Source of the DNA: Altererythrobacter aquiaggeris
GTDB taxonomy: Bacteria; Pseudomonadota; Alphaproteobacteria; Sphingomonadales; Sphingomonadaceae
DNA length: 64,000 nt
Reading direction: 5' to 3'
Assembly (NCBI RefSeq): GCF_037154015.1
Contig: NZ_JBANRL010000001.1
Location: 1,240,001-1,304,000 of the forward strand
Within the stretch, counting starts at the first letter, position 1. Every line of letters starts with the position of its first letter. The translations under genes and the position numbers were made by a program. This document shows, piece by piece, positions 27,969-37,416 of this stretch. Below the pieces are notes generated by a model. That model was not told the DNA's origin. It worked only from the letters and a program-made list of their open reading frames with translations, and searched no databases.

Positions 27969-28841
27969 ATGACTGAAACCGCCATCGTCAATGGATTGTC
28001 GGTCGATGTCGAAGACTGGTTTCAGGTCGGTGCGTTCGAAAACGTCATCGAGCGCAGGGACTGGACCGGTTTGTCGGGCCGGATCGAACGCAATGTCGCA
28101 GCAATCCTGGAGATGTTTGACGATGCCGACGTAAAGGCGACCTTTTTCACTTTGGGATGGGTTGCCAAACGGCATCCCGGATTGATGCAGACAATCGCTG
28201 ACGCCGGGCATGAAATTGCCAGCCACGGTTATGATCATGCGCGGGTTTTCACCTTCACGCGCGAACAGTTCGCGCAGGATATCGCCAAGGCAAAGGCCAT
28301 TCTCGAAGACACGTCCGGCACTGCGGTGTCGGGTTACCGCGCGCCAAGCTTTTCGATCGATCAGCGCACGCCGTGGGCGTATATGGAACTGGCCGAGCAG
28401 GGCTATGCCTATTCATCCAGCGTGGCGCCGATAAACCACGATCATTATGGCTGGCGTGATGCGCCCAGATTTGCGTTCCACCCATTGCCGTGGTCCGATC
28501 TGGTCGAAATTCCCGTCACCACTGCAGAATTTGCCGGCAAACGTCTGGCTGCGGGGGGCGGCGGTTTTTTCCGCGTGCTTCCCTACGCGTTTTCGCGCTG
28601 GGCAATCAGGCAAGTCAACAACCGTGACCAGCGGCCCGCGGTTTTCTATTTCCACCCCTGGGAAATCGATCCGGAACAGCCGCGCGTTCCCGGAGCCCCG
28701 CTGAAGTCCAAAGTCCGCCATTACACAAATCTGGCCATCATGGGCGACAAGCTGCGGCAGCTGGTGAACGAATTCGAATGGGGCAGAATGGATATGCTTG
28801 CGCACCGCGAAGCTTCCAAAGCGATTCCGCTGGCGGCATGA
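27969..28841 (+). CDS. XrtA-associated polysaccharide deacetylase
   Basis: NodB-family carbohydrate esterase 4 (290 aa) expected to remove N-acetyl groups from the exopolysaccharide. The catalytic aspartate pair is in LSVDVEDWFQVGAFE near residue 14, metal-binding histidines in EIASHGYDHARV near 82, the arginine/substrate loop in VSGYRAPSFSID near 119, and the late HPWEIDPEQP near 235. It lacks a signal peptide, so it probably acts on the cytoplasmic side. It begins four bases after the ATPase gene, and its stop overlaps the next ATG. Confidence 0.92.
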   Translation: MTETAIVNGLSVDVEDWFQVGAFENVIERRDWTGLSGRIERNVAAILEMFDDADVKATFFTLGWVAKRHPGLMQTIADAGHEIASHGYDHARVFTFTREQFAQDIAKAKAILEDTSGTAVSGYRAPSFSIDQRTPWAYMELAEQGYAYSSSVAPINHDHYGWRDAPRFAFHPLPWSDLVEIPVTTAEFAGKRLAAGGGGFFRVLPYAFSRWAIRQVNNRDQRPAVFYFHPWEIDPEQPRVPGAPLKSKVRHYTNLAIMGDKLRQLVNEFEWGRMDMLAHREASKAIPLAA

Positions 28842-29902
28842 ATGCGCCCTTTGCCATGAACCAGACCACGATTGCGATCGCCGATCTTGCCGATCCGGCT
28901 GAAGTGCGCCGGATCGAAGCGTTCGTTGCGGACCATGGCGGAACGCCGTTCCATCGCCCCTTATGGTTGCAGGCGGTGGAGCGCGGCACGGGGCAAACTG
29001 CCACGGGTCTGATTGCGGAAAAATGCGGGGAGCTGACTGGCTGGTTACCGCTGACACAGCTTCATTCCAATGTATTTGGCCGCGCGCTTGTATCTAGCGG
29101 ATTTGCGGTTGGCGGCGGCGTGTTGTGCGGCAACCCTGCAATTGCCGGACAGCTGTGCGAGGCAGCCGCGGAACTGGCGGCCAGAAACGGATTTTCCAGT
29201 GCCGAGCTGCGCGGCGGGATTGCCCCGTCCGACTGGCAGCATTGTACCGAAAGTCACTGCGGTTTCGAACGCGAACTAGCGCGCGACGACGAAGGACAGC
29301 TGCTTGCCATTCCGCGCAAACAGCGCGCCGAGGTCAGAAAATCGCTTAAACGCGATCTGGAAGTAACCACCGGCCTGGATGAAACCGAACGCGCAGATCA
29401 TTACAGAACTTATGCTGTCAGCGTGCACAATCTGGGTACACCGGTGTTTCCGCGCAGCCTGTTCGATGCGGTTCTGGATGCATTTGGCGATGATGCCGAT
29501 ATCCTGACCATACGGAAAGACGGACAGCCGATATCCAGCGTCCTGTCGCTTTATCACAACGGCGCAGTGATGCCGTATTGGGGGGGCGGCACGGTTGCCG
29601 CCCGGCACTTGCGGGCAAACGAACGGATGTATTACGAACTGATGTTGCACGCGCGCAAACGCGGCTGCACGCGGTTTGATTTCGGCAGGTCCAAAACCGG
29701 CAGCGGCCCGTATCATTACAAGAAAAACTGGGGATTCGAACCGCAGCCGCTGCATTATGCAAACTGGACAGCACCGGGTGCACCGCCGCGCGGCGCGGAT
29801 CCGACAAGCGCCGGAAATGCGGCAATGATCAATCTATGGAAGAAACTGCCACTGCGCGTGGCCAATCTGATCGGGCCGCATATCGCCAGGGGGCTGGGCT
29901 GA
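28838..29902 (+). CDS. FemAB-family XrtA-associated acyltransferase
   Basis: A 354-residue double-GNAT protein of the FemAB family, which in other systems transfers aminoacyl groups from tRNA to cell-wall precursors. Typical features are PFHRPLWLQAVERGTGQ near residue 30, IPRKQRAEVRKSLKRDLE near 160 and the final RFDFGRSKTGSGPYHYKK near 290. Its start overlaps the deacetylase stop by four bases. It may place an amino acid or acyl group on amino sugars exposed by the deacetylase; that is inference from order. Confidence 0.88.
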   Translation: MNAPFAMNQTTIAIADLADPAEVRRIEAFVADHGGTPFHRPLWLQAVERGTGQTATGLIAEKCGELTGWLPLTQLHSNVFGRALVSSGFAVGGGVLCGNPAIAGQLCEAAAELAARNGFSSAELRGGIAPSDWQHCTESHCGFERELARDDEGQLLAIPRKQRAEVRKSLKRDLEVTTGLDETERADHYRTYAVSVHNLGTPVFPRSLFDAVLDAFGDDADILTIRKDGQPISSVLSLYHNGAVMPYWGGGTVAARHLRANERMYYELMLHARKRGCTRFDFGRSKTGSGPYHYKKNWGFEPQPLHYANWTAPGAPPRGADPTSAGNAAMINLWKKLPLRVANLIGPHIARGLG

Positions 29903-31137
29903 TGGGCGATATACTTTTTCTGGCGCACCGCTTGCCCTATCCGCCAGACCGGGGCGACAAAATCCGCTCGCACCATATTCTCAAGGCGCTGGCAAAACTT
30001 GGCCGCGTTCATGTCGGTTGCTTTGCCGAAAGCGAGAGCGACCTTGCGCATGAGCATCACCTGGCCGGTTTGGCGGCTACCTATTGCCTGACGCAGCGGC
30101 GCAAACCTGTGCCTTTGGCAGGGGTGGAGGCGCTGGTTTCGGGCAAACCGGTAAGCATGACTGCCTTTCACAGCAAGCAACTGGAAGAATGGACGCACGC
30201 GACCATCGCGAACGAGGCGATCGAGACGATATACGTGTTTTCTGGCCAGATGGGACAATATGTGCCCGATCAATTCCAAGGCCGGGTAATCGCCGATCTG
30301 GTCGATGTCGATTCCGCCAAATTCGAAGCCTACGCCCGGAACGCTGTCGGACCGCGCAACTGGGTATATGGCAGGGAAGCCAGACTGGTTGCCGCCGCAG
30401 AGAAGCGATTGGCCCGCCGCAGTCAGCACACCCTGTTCGTCAGTGAAGCCGAGGCGGCATTGTTCGAAATGCGTGTTGGACACTGCGCGAACATCGCCGC
30501 CAGTGCCCTGCGGAACGGGATCGACACCGGCTATTTCGATCCGGCTACCGTAAAAACACATCCCGAAATTGCCGCATCGAAAGGCCCGCATTTCGTTTTT
30601 ACCGGCCAGATGGATTACCAGCCTAATATCGATGCCTGCCGCCGCGTGATCGACAAAATTCTGCCGCAGGTTCGCAAGGCGTATCCGGCCGCGAAGTTCC
30701 ATATCGTCGGCCGCGCGCCCACCGCGGCGCTGCTGGGTGATCACGGCAAATGCGGTGTGAATGTCTGGGGTGAAGTGCCCGATGTGCGCCCGTTTGTTGC
30801 AGCCGCGGACGTGGTTCTGGCACCGCTAACCATCGCCAGGGGCGTGCAGAACAAGGTACTCGAAGCGATGGCGATGGCGCGTCCGGTTTTGCTGTCGCCA
30901 GAGGCTGCAACCGGCATCGCCGGCAAAAACGGGTTGCATTTCGCGGTTGAGGCGTCGGACGATGCGCTGGTGATGAGGGCGCTGGCACTTTTGAACGATG
31001 CGGCAGCGGCCAATCTGCTCGGACGGTCGGCCCGTGAATTCGTGATTGATAATCAGGGGTGGGAAGCCATGCTCGCACCTTTGGCGACGCTTATCGCCAA
31101 GGGGCAGGCCCCGCTGGAACCGCGGCATGCAGCCTGA
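29902..31137 (+). CDS. XrtA-associated glycosyltransferase (GT4 type)
   Basis: A 411-residue GT-B glycosyltransferase. The N-terminal LFLAHRLPYPPDRGDKIRSH is the donor/acceptor loop of the TIGR03087-type enzymes; the second Rossmann half has FVFTGQMDYQPNIDA near 232 and the nucleotide-sugar-binding segment PLTIARGVQNKVLEAMAMA near 310, with the conserved glutamates. Its start shares one base with the FemAB stop (TGATG). It probably adds a residue of the repeat unit; the sugar is unknown. Confidence 0.9.
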   Translation: MGDILFLAHRLPYPPDRGDKIRSHHILKALAKLGRVHVGCFAESESDLAHEHHLAGLAATYCLTQRRKPVPLAGVEALVSGKPVSMTAFHSKQLEEWTHATIANEAIETIYVFSGQMGQYVPDQFQGRVIADLVDVDSAKFEAYARNAVGPRNWVYGREARLVAAAEKRLARRSQHTLFVSEAEAALFEMRVGHCANIAASALRNGIDTGYFDPATVKTHPEIAASKGPHFVFTGQMDYQPNIDACRRVIDKILPQVRKAYPAAKFHIVGRAPTAALLGDHGKCGVNVWGEVPDVRPFVAAADVVLAPLTIARGVQNKVLEAMAMARPVLLSPEAATGIAGKNGLHFAVEASDDALVMRALALLNDAAAANLLGRSAREFVIDNQGWEAMLAPLATLIAKGQAPLEPRHAA

Positions 31138-32689
31138 TGCGGCTTTAAAACACCAGCGCCGCGACGGGGCGCTGCATCACGTGCCGCAATCATGGCGGGT
31201 GCCGCTGCCGTATGTCACGCTGGTCTGGGCTGCGCTGGTCATTCTGTTTATCGAAGATTGGGCGGCTATGGCTGGCCAATGGTGGAACAGTTCGACCTAC
31301 AATCATATCTTGCTGATCCCGGGTATTTTTGCCGTCCTGATGTGGCAACGCCGCGACGCGTTGGCGCAGATCACGCCGATGGCATGGTGGCCGGGGCTTG
31401 TCTTCTTTGCAGGGGCCTTGTTTGTCTGGTTGCTGGGCGCTTTTTCCGATCTGGATCTGGCCAGACAACTTGGCGCGGTAACTGCGCTGATAGGCGCGTT
31501 CGCGGCTTTGCTGGGGCCGCGCGTTTCGGCTGCCAGCCTGTTTCCTCTCGCGTATCTTTTGTTCCTTATTCCGTTTGGCGACGAACTGGTCCCCGCACTA
31601 CAAATGGTTACTGCCCACCTGACGATCGGATTGACCCATCTCAGCGGCATTCCGGCGAAGGTCGAGGGTGTGTTTATCGACACCCCGGCGGGGTTGTTCG
31701 AAGTTGCGGAAGCGTGTTCCGGGGTGAAGTTCCTTGTCGCGATGACCGCTCTGGGCGCTCTGGTGGCTGCCACATCATTCCGTAGCTGGAAACGCCGGAC
31801 TGTTTTCATGATGGCTGCGTTACTGTTGCCGATACTGGCCAATGGAGTGCGCGCCTGGGGCACAATCTATATCGCGCAATCGCAAGGGATCGAATTTGCC
31901 GCCGGTTTCGATCACATCTTTTATGGCTGGGTGTTTTTCGCCATCGTGATGGGTCTGCTGCTTGGCCTGTCGTGGCGCTGGTTTGACAGATCGCCCGACG
32001 ACAGTCCCGTCGATGCCGCGCATATCAACGCATCTGCCATGCTGCAGAAAGCCGCCGGATTTTCCGTGCCGGGCAGTGTCGCGGCGGCCACCGGGATTGC
32101 CATGCTGCTGGCGGTTTCGCTGTGGGCATCCGCCGCCGACGGATTGTCCGCATCCATATCCCTGAACCCGGTATTGCCTGATGTCGAGGGCTGGCAGCAA
32201 GTGGATTATAGCCCGAACGTCGAATGGGAACCGCTTGCCAATGGTGCCGATCACAAATTGCGCGGACGATATCGCGGGCCTGACGGGCAGGTAGTCGATG
32301 CCGTATTGGCAATATATACCTCGCAAGGGGAAGGGCGTGAGGCTGGCGGTTTCGGACAGGGCGCACTGGTCCCGGATTCGCCGTGGCGCTGGCTGGAAAA
32401 CGGGCAGTCCATCGATGGTGCCAAGGCCGAATATCTGCTCGCCAACGGGCGCATCAAACGCTTCGCCGCAACATGGTATCGCCGCGGTGAATTTTTTGCC
32501 GGAAGCAATGCCCGGCTCAAACTTGAACTGATGCGCAGCAAACTGGTGCTGAAGGCTGCACCCACAAGCACACTGGTATTGTCGGCCGAGGCCGCCGGGG
32601 CGCAGGACCCATCGGCCCCGGTGCGCCAGTTTGCCAGGGATGCGGGCCCGCTGAACGAGTGGATAGACCGCATCGTTCAAACCGACTAA
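31127..32689 (+). CDS. xrtA: exosortase A fused to an EpsI domain
   Basis: Multi-pass inner-membrane cysteine transpeptidase predicted to recognise and cleave PEP-CTERM sorting signals. About eight hydrophobic segments occupy residues 25-310. The proposed catalytic cysteine is in VAEACSGVKFLVA near residue 195, the arginine in ANGVRAWGTIYIA near 240 and the histidine in AGFDHIFYGWVFF near 262. After a further membrane segment (TGIAMLLAVSLWAS), the C-terminal 180 residues form an EpsI-like periplasmic domain (PDVEGWQQVDYSPNVEW). It has 520 residues and overlaps the glycosyltransferase by 11 bases. No PEP-CTERM substrate gene is in this window. Confidence 0.93.
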   Translation: MQPDAALKHQRRDGALHHVPQSWRVPLPYVTLVWAALVILFIEDWAAMAGQWWNSSTYNHILLIPGIFAVLMWQRRDALAQITPMAWWPGLVFFAGALFVWLLGAFSDLDLARQLGAVTALIGAFAALLGPRVSAASLFPLAYLLFLIPFGDELVPALQMVTAHLTIGLTHLSGIPAKVEGVFIDTPAGLFEVAEACSGVKFLVAMTALGALVAATSFRSWKRRTVFMMAALLLPILANGVRAWGTIYIAQSQGIEFAAGFDHIFYGWVFFAIVMGLLLGLSWRWFDRSPDDSPVDAAHINASAMLQKAAGFSVPGSVAAATGIAMLLAVSLWASAADGLSASISLNPVLPDVEGWQQVDYSPNVEWEPLANGADHKLRGRYRGPDGQVVDAVLAIYTSQGEGREAGGFGQGALVPDSPWRWLENGQSIDGAKAEYLLANGRIKRFAATWYRRGEFFAGSNARLKLELMRSKLVLKAAPTSTLVLSAEAAGAQDPSAPVRQFARDAGPLNEWIDRIVQTD

Positions 32690-32698
32690 CGCCGCGCC

Positions 32699-34597
32699 AT
32701 GTGCGGGATTGCCGGTATATTCCATTATTCGACGCCGAAACCGGTCGATCCCAGGCGGGTCGAGAGGATGTCCGATGCCCTGGCTCACCGCGGGCCCGAC
32801 GGGTCCGGCGTTTGGACCGCAGCAGGTGTCGGGCTGGGTCACCGGCGGCTGTCGATCATCGATCTGGCCGGATCGCCGCAGCCGATGCATTCGCATGACG
32901 GGCGCGCTGTCGTTTCCTTCAACGGTGAAATCTATAATTACCGCGAATTACGCCGCGAACTGGAAAGTTCGGGGAGTGTTTTCCGCACCGATGGCGATAC
33001 CGAAGTCATCCTCGCCGCTTATCTGAAATGGGGTGTAAAATGCCTCGACCGGTTAAACGGCATGTTCGCTTTCGCCATTTACGACCTTAAAACGCGCGAA
33101 ATGCTGCTGGCGCGTGACAGGTTGGGTGTGAAGCCGCTGTTTATGGCGACATTGTCCGACGGCAGTCTGGCATTCGCATCCGAGCTTAAGGGTTTGCTGG
33201 AACATCCATTGCTGCGGCGCGAGGCCGACCCGCTGGCAATCGAGGATTATCTGACCTGGGGTTATGTACCCGATCACCGCTCGATCCTGAAAAATGTCGA
33301 GAAATTACCCGCCGGTCATTACCGGCTGCTCAAGCATGACAGCCCCTTATCCGCTCCGGTGAAATGGTGGGATGTCTCCTTTGCTGAACGCAGCAAGGGA
33401 AAAGCGGCAGACTTGTCGGCGGAATTGCTTTTTCATCTGCGCGAGGGGGTAACATCGCGGATGGTTGCGGATGTGCCGCTGGGGGCATTTCTGTCAGGCG
33501 GCGTCGATTCCTCCAGCGTGGTCGCCCTGATGGCGGAGGCTTCGCGCAGTCCCGTACAAACCTGTTCGATCGGCTTCGATGTGGCTGCGTCGGACGAGAC
33601 GGCTTACGCCCGGCAGATCGCGGACCGGTTTGACACCAACCATAATAGCAGAATGGTCGACCCGTCCGACTATTCCGCGATCGATCAGCTGGCGGCTATT
33701 TTCGACGAACCCTTTGCCGATGCGTCAGCCCTGCCCACCTTGCGGGTATGCGAACTCGCGCGAGAAAATGTTACCGTGGCCCTGTCGGGTGATGGCGCGG
33801 ACGAAGCATTTGCGGGCTATCGCAGGCAGATATTTCACGCGCGCGAAGAACAGCTGCGATCCGTCATACCGTCTGGCCTGCGGCGAACGGTGCTTGGCAA
33901 GATCGGGGCAATTTATCCCAAAGCCGATTGGGCACCGCGACCGTTTCGCGCCAAAAGTACACTGCTGTCTTTAGCGGGTAACGGGGAGGAAGGCTATGCC
34001 CGCGCCTTGTCCAGCACGCCGCCCGAGCTGCGCAGTGCCATATATTCCGATGCGTTCCTGCGTGAGCGAGGCGATTACCGCGCCGAACAACCGCTGATCC
34101 GGATGATGCGCGATGCGCCTGCGCAAAGCGGGCTGGACCGTGCGCAATATGCCGATCTCAAATTCTGGCTGCCGGGTGATATCCTGACGAAGGTGGACCG
34201 CACCAGCATGGCGGTCGGGCTCGAAGCGCGCGAACCGCTGCTTGATCAGCGGCTGATCGAATTTGCAGCCCGTCTGCCGCACAATCTGCGGATCAAAGGC
34301 AACCAGGGAAAGTGGCTGCTCAAACACACGATGCAGCGCTATTTGCCGGACGACATTCTGTACCGCCCGAAACAGGGATTTGTCATGCCCATCGCCGAAT
34401 GGTTTCGCGGACCGCTGGCCGGCGAGGCGCGCGCGATTGCAACCGGATCTGCATTGGCGCGAGCGGGCTGGTTCGATGCCCGGCAGCTGTCGCGCATTGC
34501 CGAGGCCCATATTGCCGGAAGATCCGACCATTCGCGGCTTTTGTGGCAACTTCTGATGCTCGATAAATCGCTTGGCAATTTAAAACTTGTGGGCTGA
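32699..34597 (+). CDS. XrtA-associated asparagine-synthase-like amidotransferase
   Basis: AsnB-family glutamine amidotransferase (632 aa). The N-terminal nucleophile is MCGIAGIF (cysteine 2), the glutaminase domain includes RGPDGSGVW and FNGEIYNYRELR, and the synthase domain carries the ATP PP-loop LSGGVDSSSVVALMA near residue 266 and SGDGADEAFAGYRR near 363. In XrtA loci this gene (eps_aminotran-type) probably amidates a sugar carboxylate or another acid of the polymer. It starts nine bases after the exosortase stop and is the last gene of the block. Confidence 0.93.
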   Translation: MCGIAGIFHYSTPKPVDPRRVERMSDALAHRGPDGSGVWTAAGVGLGHRRLSIIDLAGSPQPMHSHDGRAVVSFNGEIYNYRELRRELESSGSVFRTDGDTEVILAAYLKWGVKCLDRLNGMFAFAIYDLKTREMLLARDRLGVKPLFMATLSDGSLAFASELKGLLEHPLLRREADPLAIEDYLTWGYVPDHRSILKNVEKLPAGHYRLLKHDSPLSAPVKWWDVSFAERSKGKAADLSAELLFHLREGVTSRMVADVPLGAFLSGGVDSSSVVALMAEASRSPVQTCSIGFDVAASDETAYARQIADRFDTNHNSRMVDPSDYSAIDQLAAIFDEPFADASALPTLRVCELARENVTVALSGDGADEAFAGYRRQIFHAREEQLRSVIPSGLRRTVLGKIGAIYPKADWAPRPFRAKSTLLSLAGNGEEGYARALSSTPPELRSAIYSDAFLRERGDYRAEQPLIRMMRDAPAQSGLDRAQYADLKFWLPGDILTKVDRTSMAVGLEAREPLLDQRLIEFAARLPHNLRIKGNQGKWLLKHTMQRYLPDDILYRPKQGFVMPIAEWFRGPLAGEARAIATGSALARAGWFDARQLSRIAEAHIAGRSDHSRLLWQLLMLDKSLGNLKLVG

Positions 34598-34657
34598 TCA
34601 GGCTAAACCGCTTTGCGAACTCAGTTTGCGTGATAGGATGTGCGGCGGAGGGATCTG

Positions 34658-35692
34658 ATGGGGGAAAATGCAGCTGCGTCAGGCGGTAAGGGCAAGCGTA
34701 TTGTCCGGCTGATCATTTTACTGGCGATAGTTTCTGCGGCAATCTGGTATGGCGGTCGGGCGCTTGGCTTCTGGGGTGAACAGCGGTCGCCCGGAGCAGA
34801 CATCTATGGCAATGTGGAAATTCGCGAGGCCGAACTGGGCTTTCGCATTTCCGGCCGGATTGACGAATTGCTGGTTGATGAAGGCGATCGGGTTATCCCG
34901 GGCCAGCTTCTGGCAAGGCTGGATACCCGTCCCACGCGTGACCGGCTGGCAAGCGCTGATGCAGACATCGCGGTAGCGGCGGCCGAAGTCAGCAGGGATG
35001 CCGCGGGCAGTCGGCCACAAGAAGTTGCCAGTGCCCGGGCCGGCGTTGCAACCGCGCGTGCGGCGCTTACCGAAGCGCAGCGCCAGTTTGATCGCCGCGA
35101 GGCATTGTTGGACCGCGGCTTTATCAGCCGCGCCGACTTCGAGACTGCGCAGGCCAACCGTGACGCCGCCAATGCCAGGTTGTCGGATGCCCTGGCTGCA
35201 TTATCACTGGCGCGCGAAGGTGTACGGACGGAAGACCGGAGCGCATCGCGCGCGCGCCGCGATTCTGCCGTTGCCAGCCGCCGCGCGGTCGAAACCGATC
35301 TGGCCGATGCCGAATTACGCGCGCCCGAAAAAGGTCAGGTCCTGACCAGAGCGCGCGAGGCGGGTGCGGTTGTCGAAGCGGGGCAAACCGTTTTGACGAT
35401 TGCGCTGACCCAGCCGGTCAGAGTGCGCGCCTACATTGCCGGACCTGCATTGCCGCGCATAAAGCCCGGTATGAAAGCGCGCGTTTCTGTGGATGGCAGC
35501 GACAAGACATGGCCTGCGACGGTGGGGTTTATCTCGCCAACTGCAGAGTTCACACCGCGCACTGTCCAGACGGAGGAATTGCGTGCCGACCTGGTGTATC
35601 GGGTGCGCCTGATTGTCGACGATCCCACGGGCGAACTCAGACAAGGCCAGCCCGTTTCGGTGCATCTGGTTGGCAAAAAGGCGGCCGAGTAA
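34658..35692 (+). CDS. HlyD-family periplasmic adaptor of an ABC exporter (YbhG type)
   Basis: Membrane-fusion protein (344 aa) that links an inner-membrane ABC pump to the outer membrane. One N-terminal membrane helix (VRLIILLAIVSAAIWYGGRA) is followed by the lipoyl half-motif GRIDELLVDEGDRVIPGQLL near 70-90, a helical hairpin rich in alanine and arginine (about 100-215), the second lipoyl half-motif LRAPEKGQVLTRAREAGAVV near 222, and a beta-barrel region. The start follows a CGGAGGGAT site. It is the first of four genes for a YbhGFSR-like exporter. Confidence 0.88.
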   Translation: MGENAAASGGKGKRIVRLIILLAIVSAAIWYGGRALGFWGEQRSPGADIYGNVEIREAELGFRISGRIDELLVDEGDRVIPGQLLARLDTRPTRDRLASADADIAVAAAEVSRDAAGSRPQEVASARAGVATARAALTEAQRQFDRREALLDRGFISRADFETAQANRDAANARLSDALAALSLAREGVRTEDRSASRARRDSAVASRRAVETDLADAELRAPEKGQVLTRAREAGAVVEAGQTVLTIALTQPVRVRAYIAGPALPRIKPGMKARVSVDGSDKTWPATVGFISPTAEFTPRTVQTEELRADLVYRVRLIVDDPTGELRQGQPVSVHLVGKKAAE

Positions 35693-35709
35693 TCGAGCTG
35701 GCACCTGAC

Positions 35710-37416
35710 ATGGCTCCCGTCATTCGGCTGTCGGGTGTGTCCCGAAGTTTTGCTGGCGAACGCAAGGGTGCTGCACCTGTCGAGGCGCTGAAAAACGTGA
35801 CTTTCGAAGCCGCACCGGGACAGATGATCGGCTTGATCGGCCCGGATGCCGCGGGCAAGACGACCTTGATGCGGATCCTTGCCGGGCTGGCGCAGGCCGA
35901 TGCGGGTGATGTGGAAATTTTCGGCAAACCGGTGGCCGAACTGGATCGTTCCAGAGTTGGCTATATGCCGCAGGGCGGGGCGCTTTACCGCGAGCTATCG
36001 GTCGCCCGCAATCTCGATCTGTATGCACGTTTGCGGGGGGTTGATCCGGTCGGGCAACCCGAGCGGCTCGAACAGCTTTACAGTCTGACGGGCCTTGGCA
36101 AATTTCGCGAGAGGGAAGCGGGCAGACTGTCGGGCGGAATGCGGCAGAAGCTGGCGATGGCCTGCGCCGTGGTGGCAGCCCCGCCGCTGATCCTGCTCGA
36201 CGAACCCTCGGTCGGGGTCGATCCGCTGTCACGCCGCGAGATTTGGCAATTGCTCGCAGAGTTGCTGGATGATGGCACAACCGTAGTCTGGGCCACCAGT
36301 ATTCTGGATGACGCTGCCAGGTGTGATGACCTGCTGGTGCTGCACGAAGGGGAGGTGCGCTATAGCGGGAAACCGGCGGGCCTGTCTGCGCTGGCCGCGG
36401 GGCGGGTCTTCGAATTGCCCGTGCCCACCTCCGCCAAGCGCAAGGGGCTGGCGCGTATGCAGCAAGACCGCAACACCATCGACGCCTCGATAGAGGGGGC
36501 GGGGGTCCGCGTTATTATCCGTAACGGCAATGCGCCGGGCCGGCCGCTCGAACCAAGAGCGGGGGACGGTTTTGCGGTCCTGCTGGATGATGGAAGCCAG
36601 TTGCAAGACAGCGCGCTGGCGGCAGGTTTTCCTGACCGGTCGGATGGTATCGGTGAAGGTGCCGCAATCGCGGCTGTCGGGCTTACCCGCCGGTTCGGTA
36701 ATTTTACGGCGGCGCATGATATCAGTTTCACCGTTGCCCCGGGTGAGGTGTTCGGTCTGCTGGGGCCCAACGGGGCGGGTAAATCGACAACCTTCCGGAT
36801 GCTGTGCGGGCTGCTGAAACCGACTGACGGAAGCGGCGCGGTTGCCGGCCGCGATTTGCGCGCATCAGGCCCGCGAGCGCGCAAGGCGCTTGGATATATG
36901 CCGCAGAACTTCTCGCTGTACGGTGATTTGACGCTGGAGGCGAATTTGCGGTTCGTGGCAGGCGCGCACGCCATGCCGCGAAAGCCGGCCGCCCGGGCAA
37001 TTGCCGAGACTGCAGAGGCGCTTTCGCTTGGGCCCTATATGACGGAGCGCGCAGCGTTGTTGCCGCTGGGTATCAGGCAGCGGCTTTCGCTTGCCGCTGC
37101 AGTTCTGCATAAGCCGCAGGTCCTGTTTCTGGACGAGCCGACATCGGGAGTCGATCCGCTGGTCCGGCGCGAGTTCTGGCATCACATCAATGCCATTGCC
37201 GCCACCGGTGTTGCCGTTCTTGTGACGACGCATTTTATGGATGAGGCCGAAAATTGTGACCGGCTGCTGCTGATAAATCATGCCGAGGCAATCGCTTCGG
37301 GAACTCCGGCCCAGCTCAAGCAGGATATCGCGATCGGAATAGCCATGCCGACACTCGAGCAAACCTTCATCGGCCTGATCGAATCGCAACGTCACAGCGA
37401 CGTAACCCCTGCATGA
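35710..37416 (+). CDS. tandem ATP-binding subunit of a YbhF-type ABC exporter
   Basis: Two ABC nucleotide-binding domains fused in one 568-residue chain, as in YbhF. The first has Walker A LIGPDAAGKTTLMR near residue 45, LSGGMRQKLAMA signature near 147 and LLDEPSVGVDP near 166. The second has Walker A LLGPNGAGKSTTFRML near 355, a non-canonical signature LPLGIRQRLSLA in place of LSGGQ near 455, and FLDEPTSGVDPL near 475. The first start-capable codon in frame after the adaptor stop is ATG 35710; the ribosome site is weak. The next permease overlaps its stop by four bases. Confidence 0.88.
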   Translation: MAPVIRLSGVSRSFAGERKGAAPVEALKNVTFEAAPGQMIGLIGPDAAGKTTLMRILAGLAQADAGDVEIFGKPVAELDRSRVGYMPQGGALYRELSVARNLDLYARLRGVDPVGQPERLEQLYSLTGLGKFREREAGRLSGGMRQKLAMACAVVAAPPLILLDEPSVGVDPLSRREIWQLLAELLDDGTTVVWATSILDDAARCDDLLVLHEGEVRYSGKPAGLSALAAGRVFELPVPTSAKRKGLARMQQDRNTIDASIEGAGVRVIIRNGNAPGRPLEPRAGDGFAVLLDDGSQLQDSALAAGFPDRSDGIGEGAAIAAVGLTRRFGNFTAAHDISFTVAPGEVFGLLGPNGAGKSTTFRMLCGLLKPTDGSGAVAGRDLRASGPRARKALGYMPQNFSLYGDLTLEANLRFVAGAHAMPRKPAARAIAETAEALSLGPYMTERAALLPLGIRQRLSLAAAVLHKPQVLFLDEPTSGVDPLVRREFWHHINAIAATGVAVLVTTHFMDEAENCDRLLLINHAEAIASGTPAQLKQDIAIGIAMPTLEQTFIGLIESQRHSDVTPA

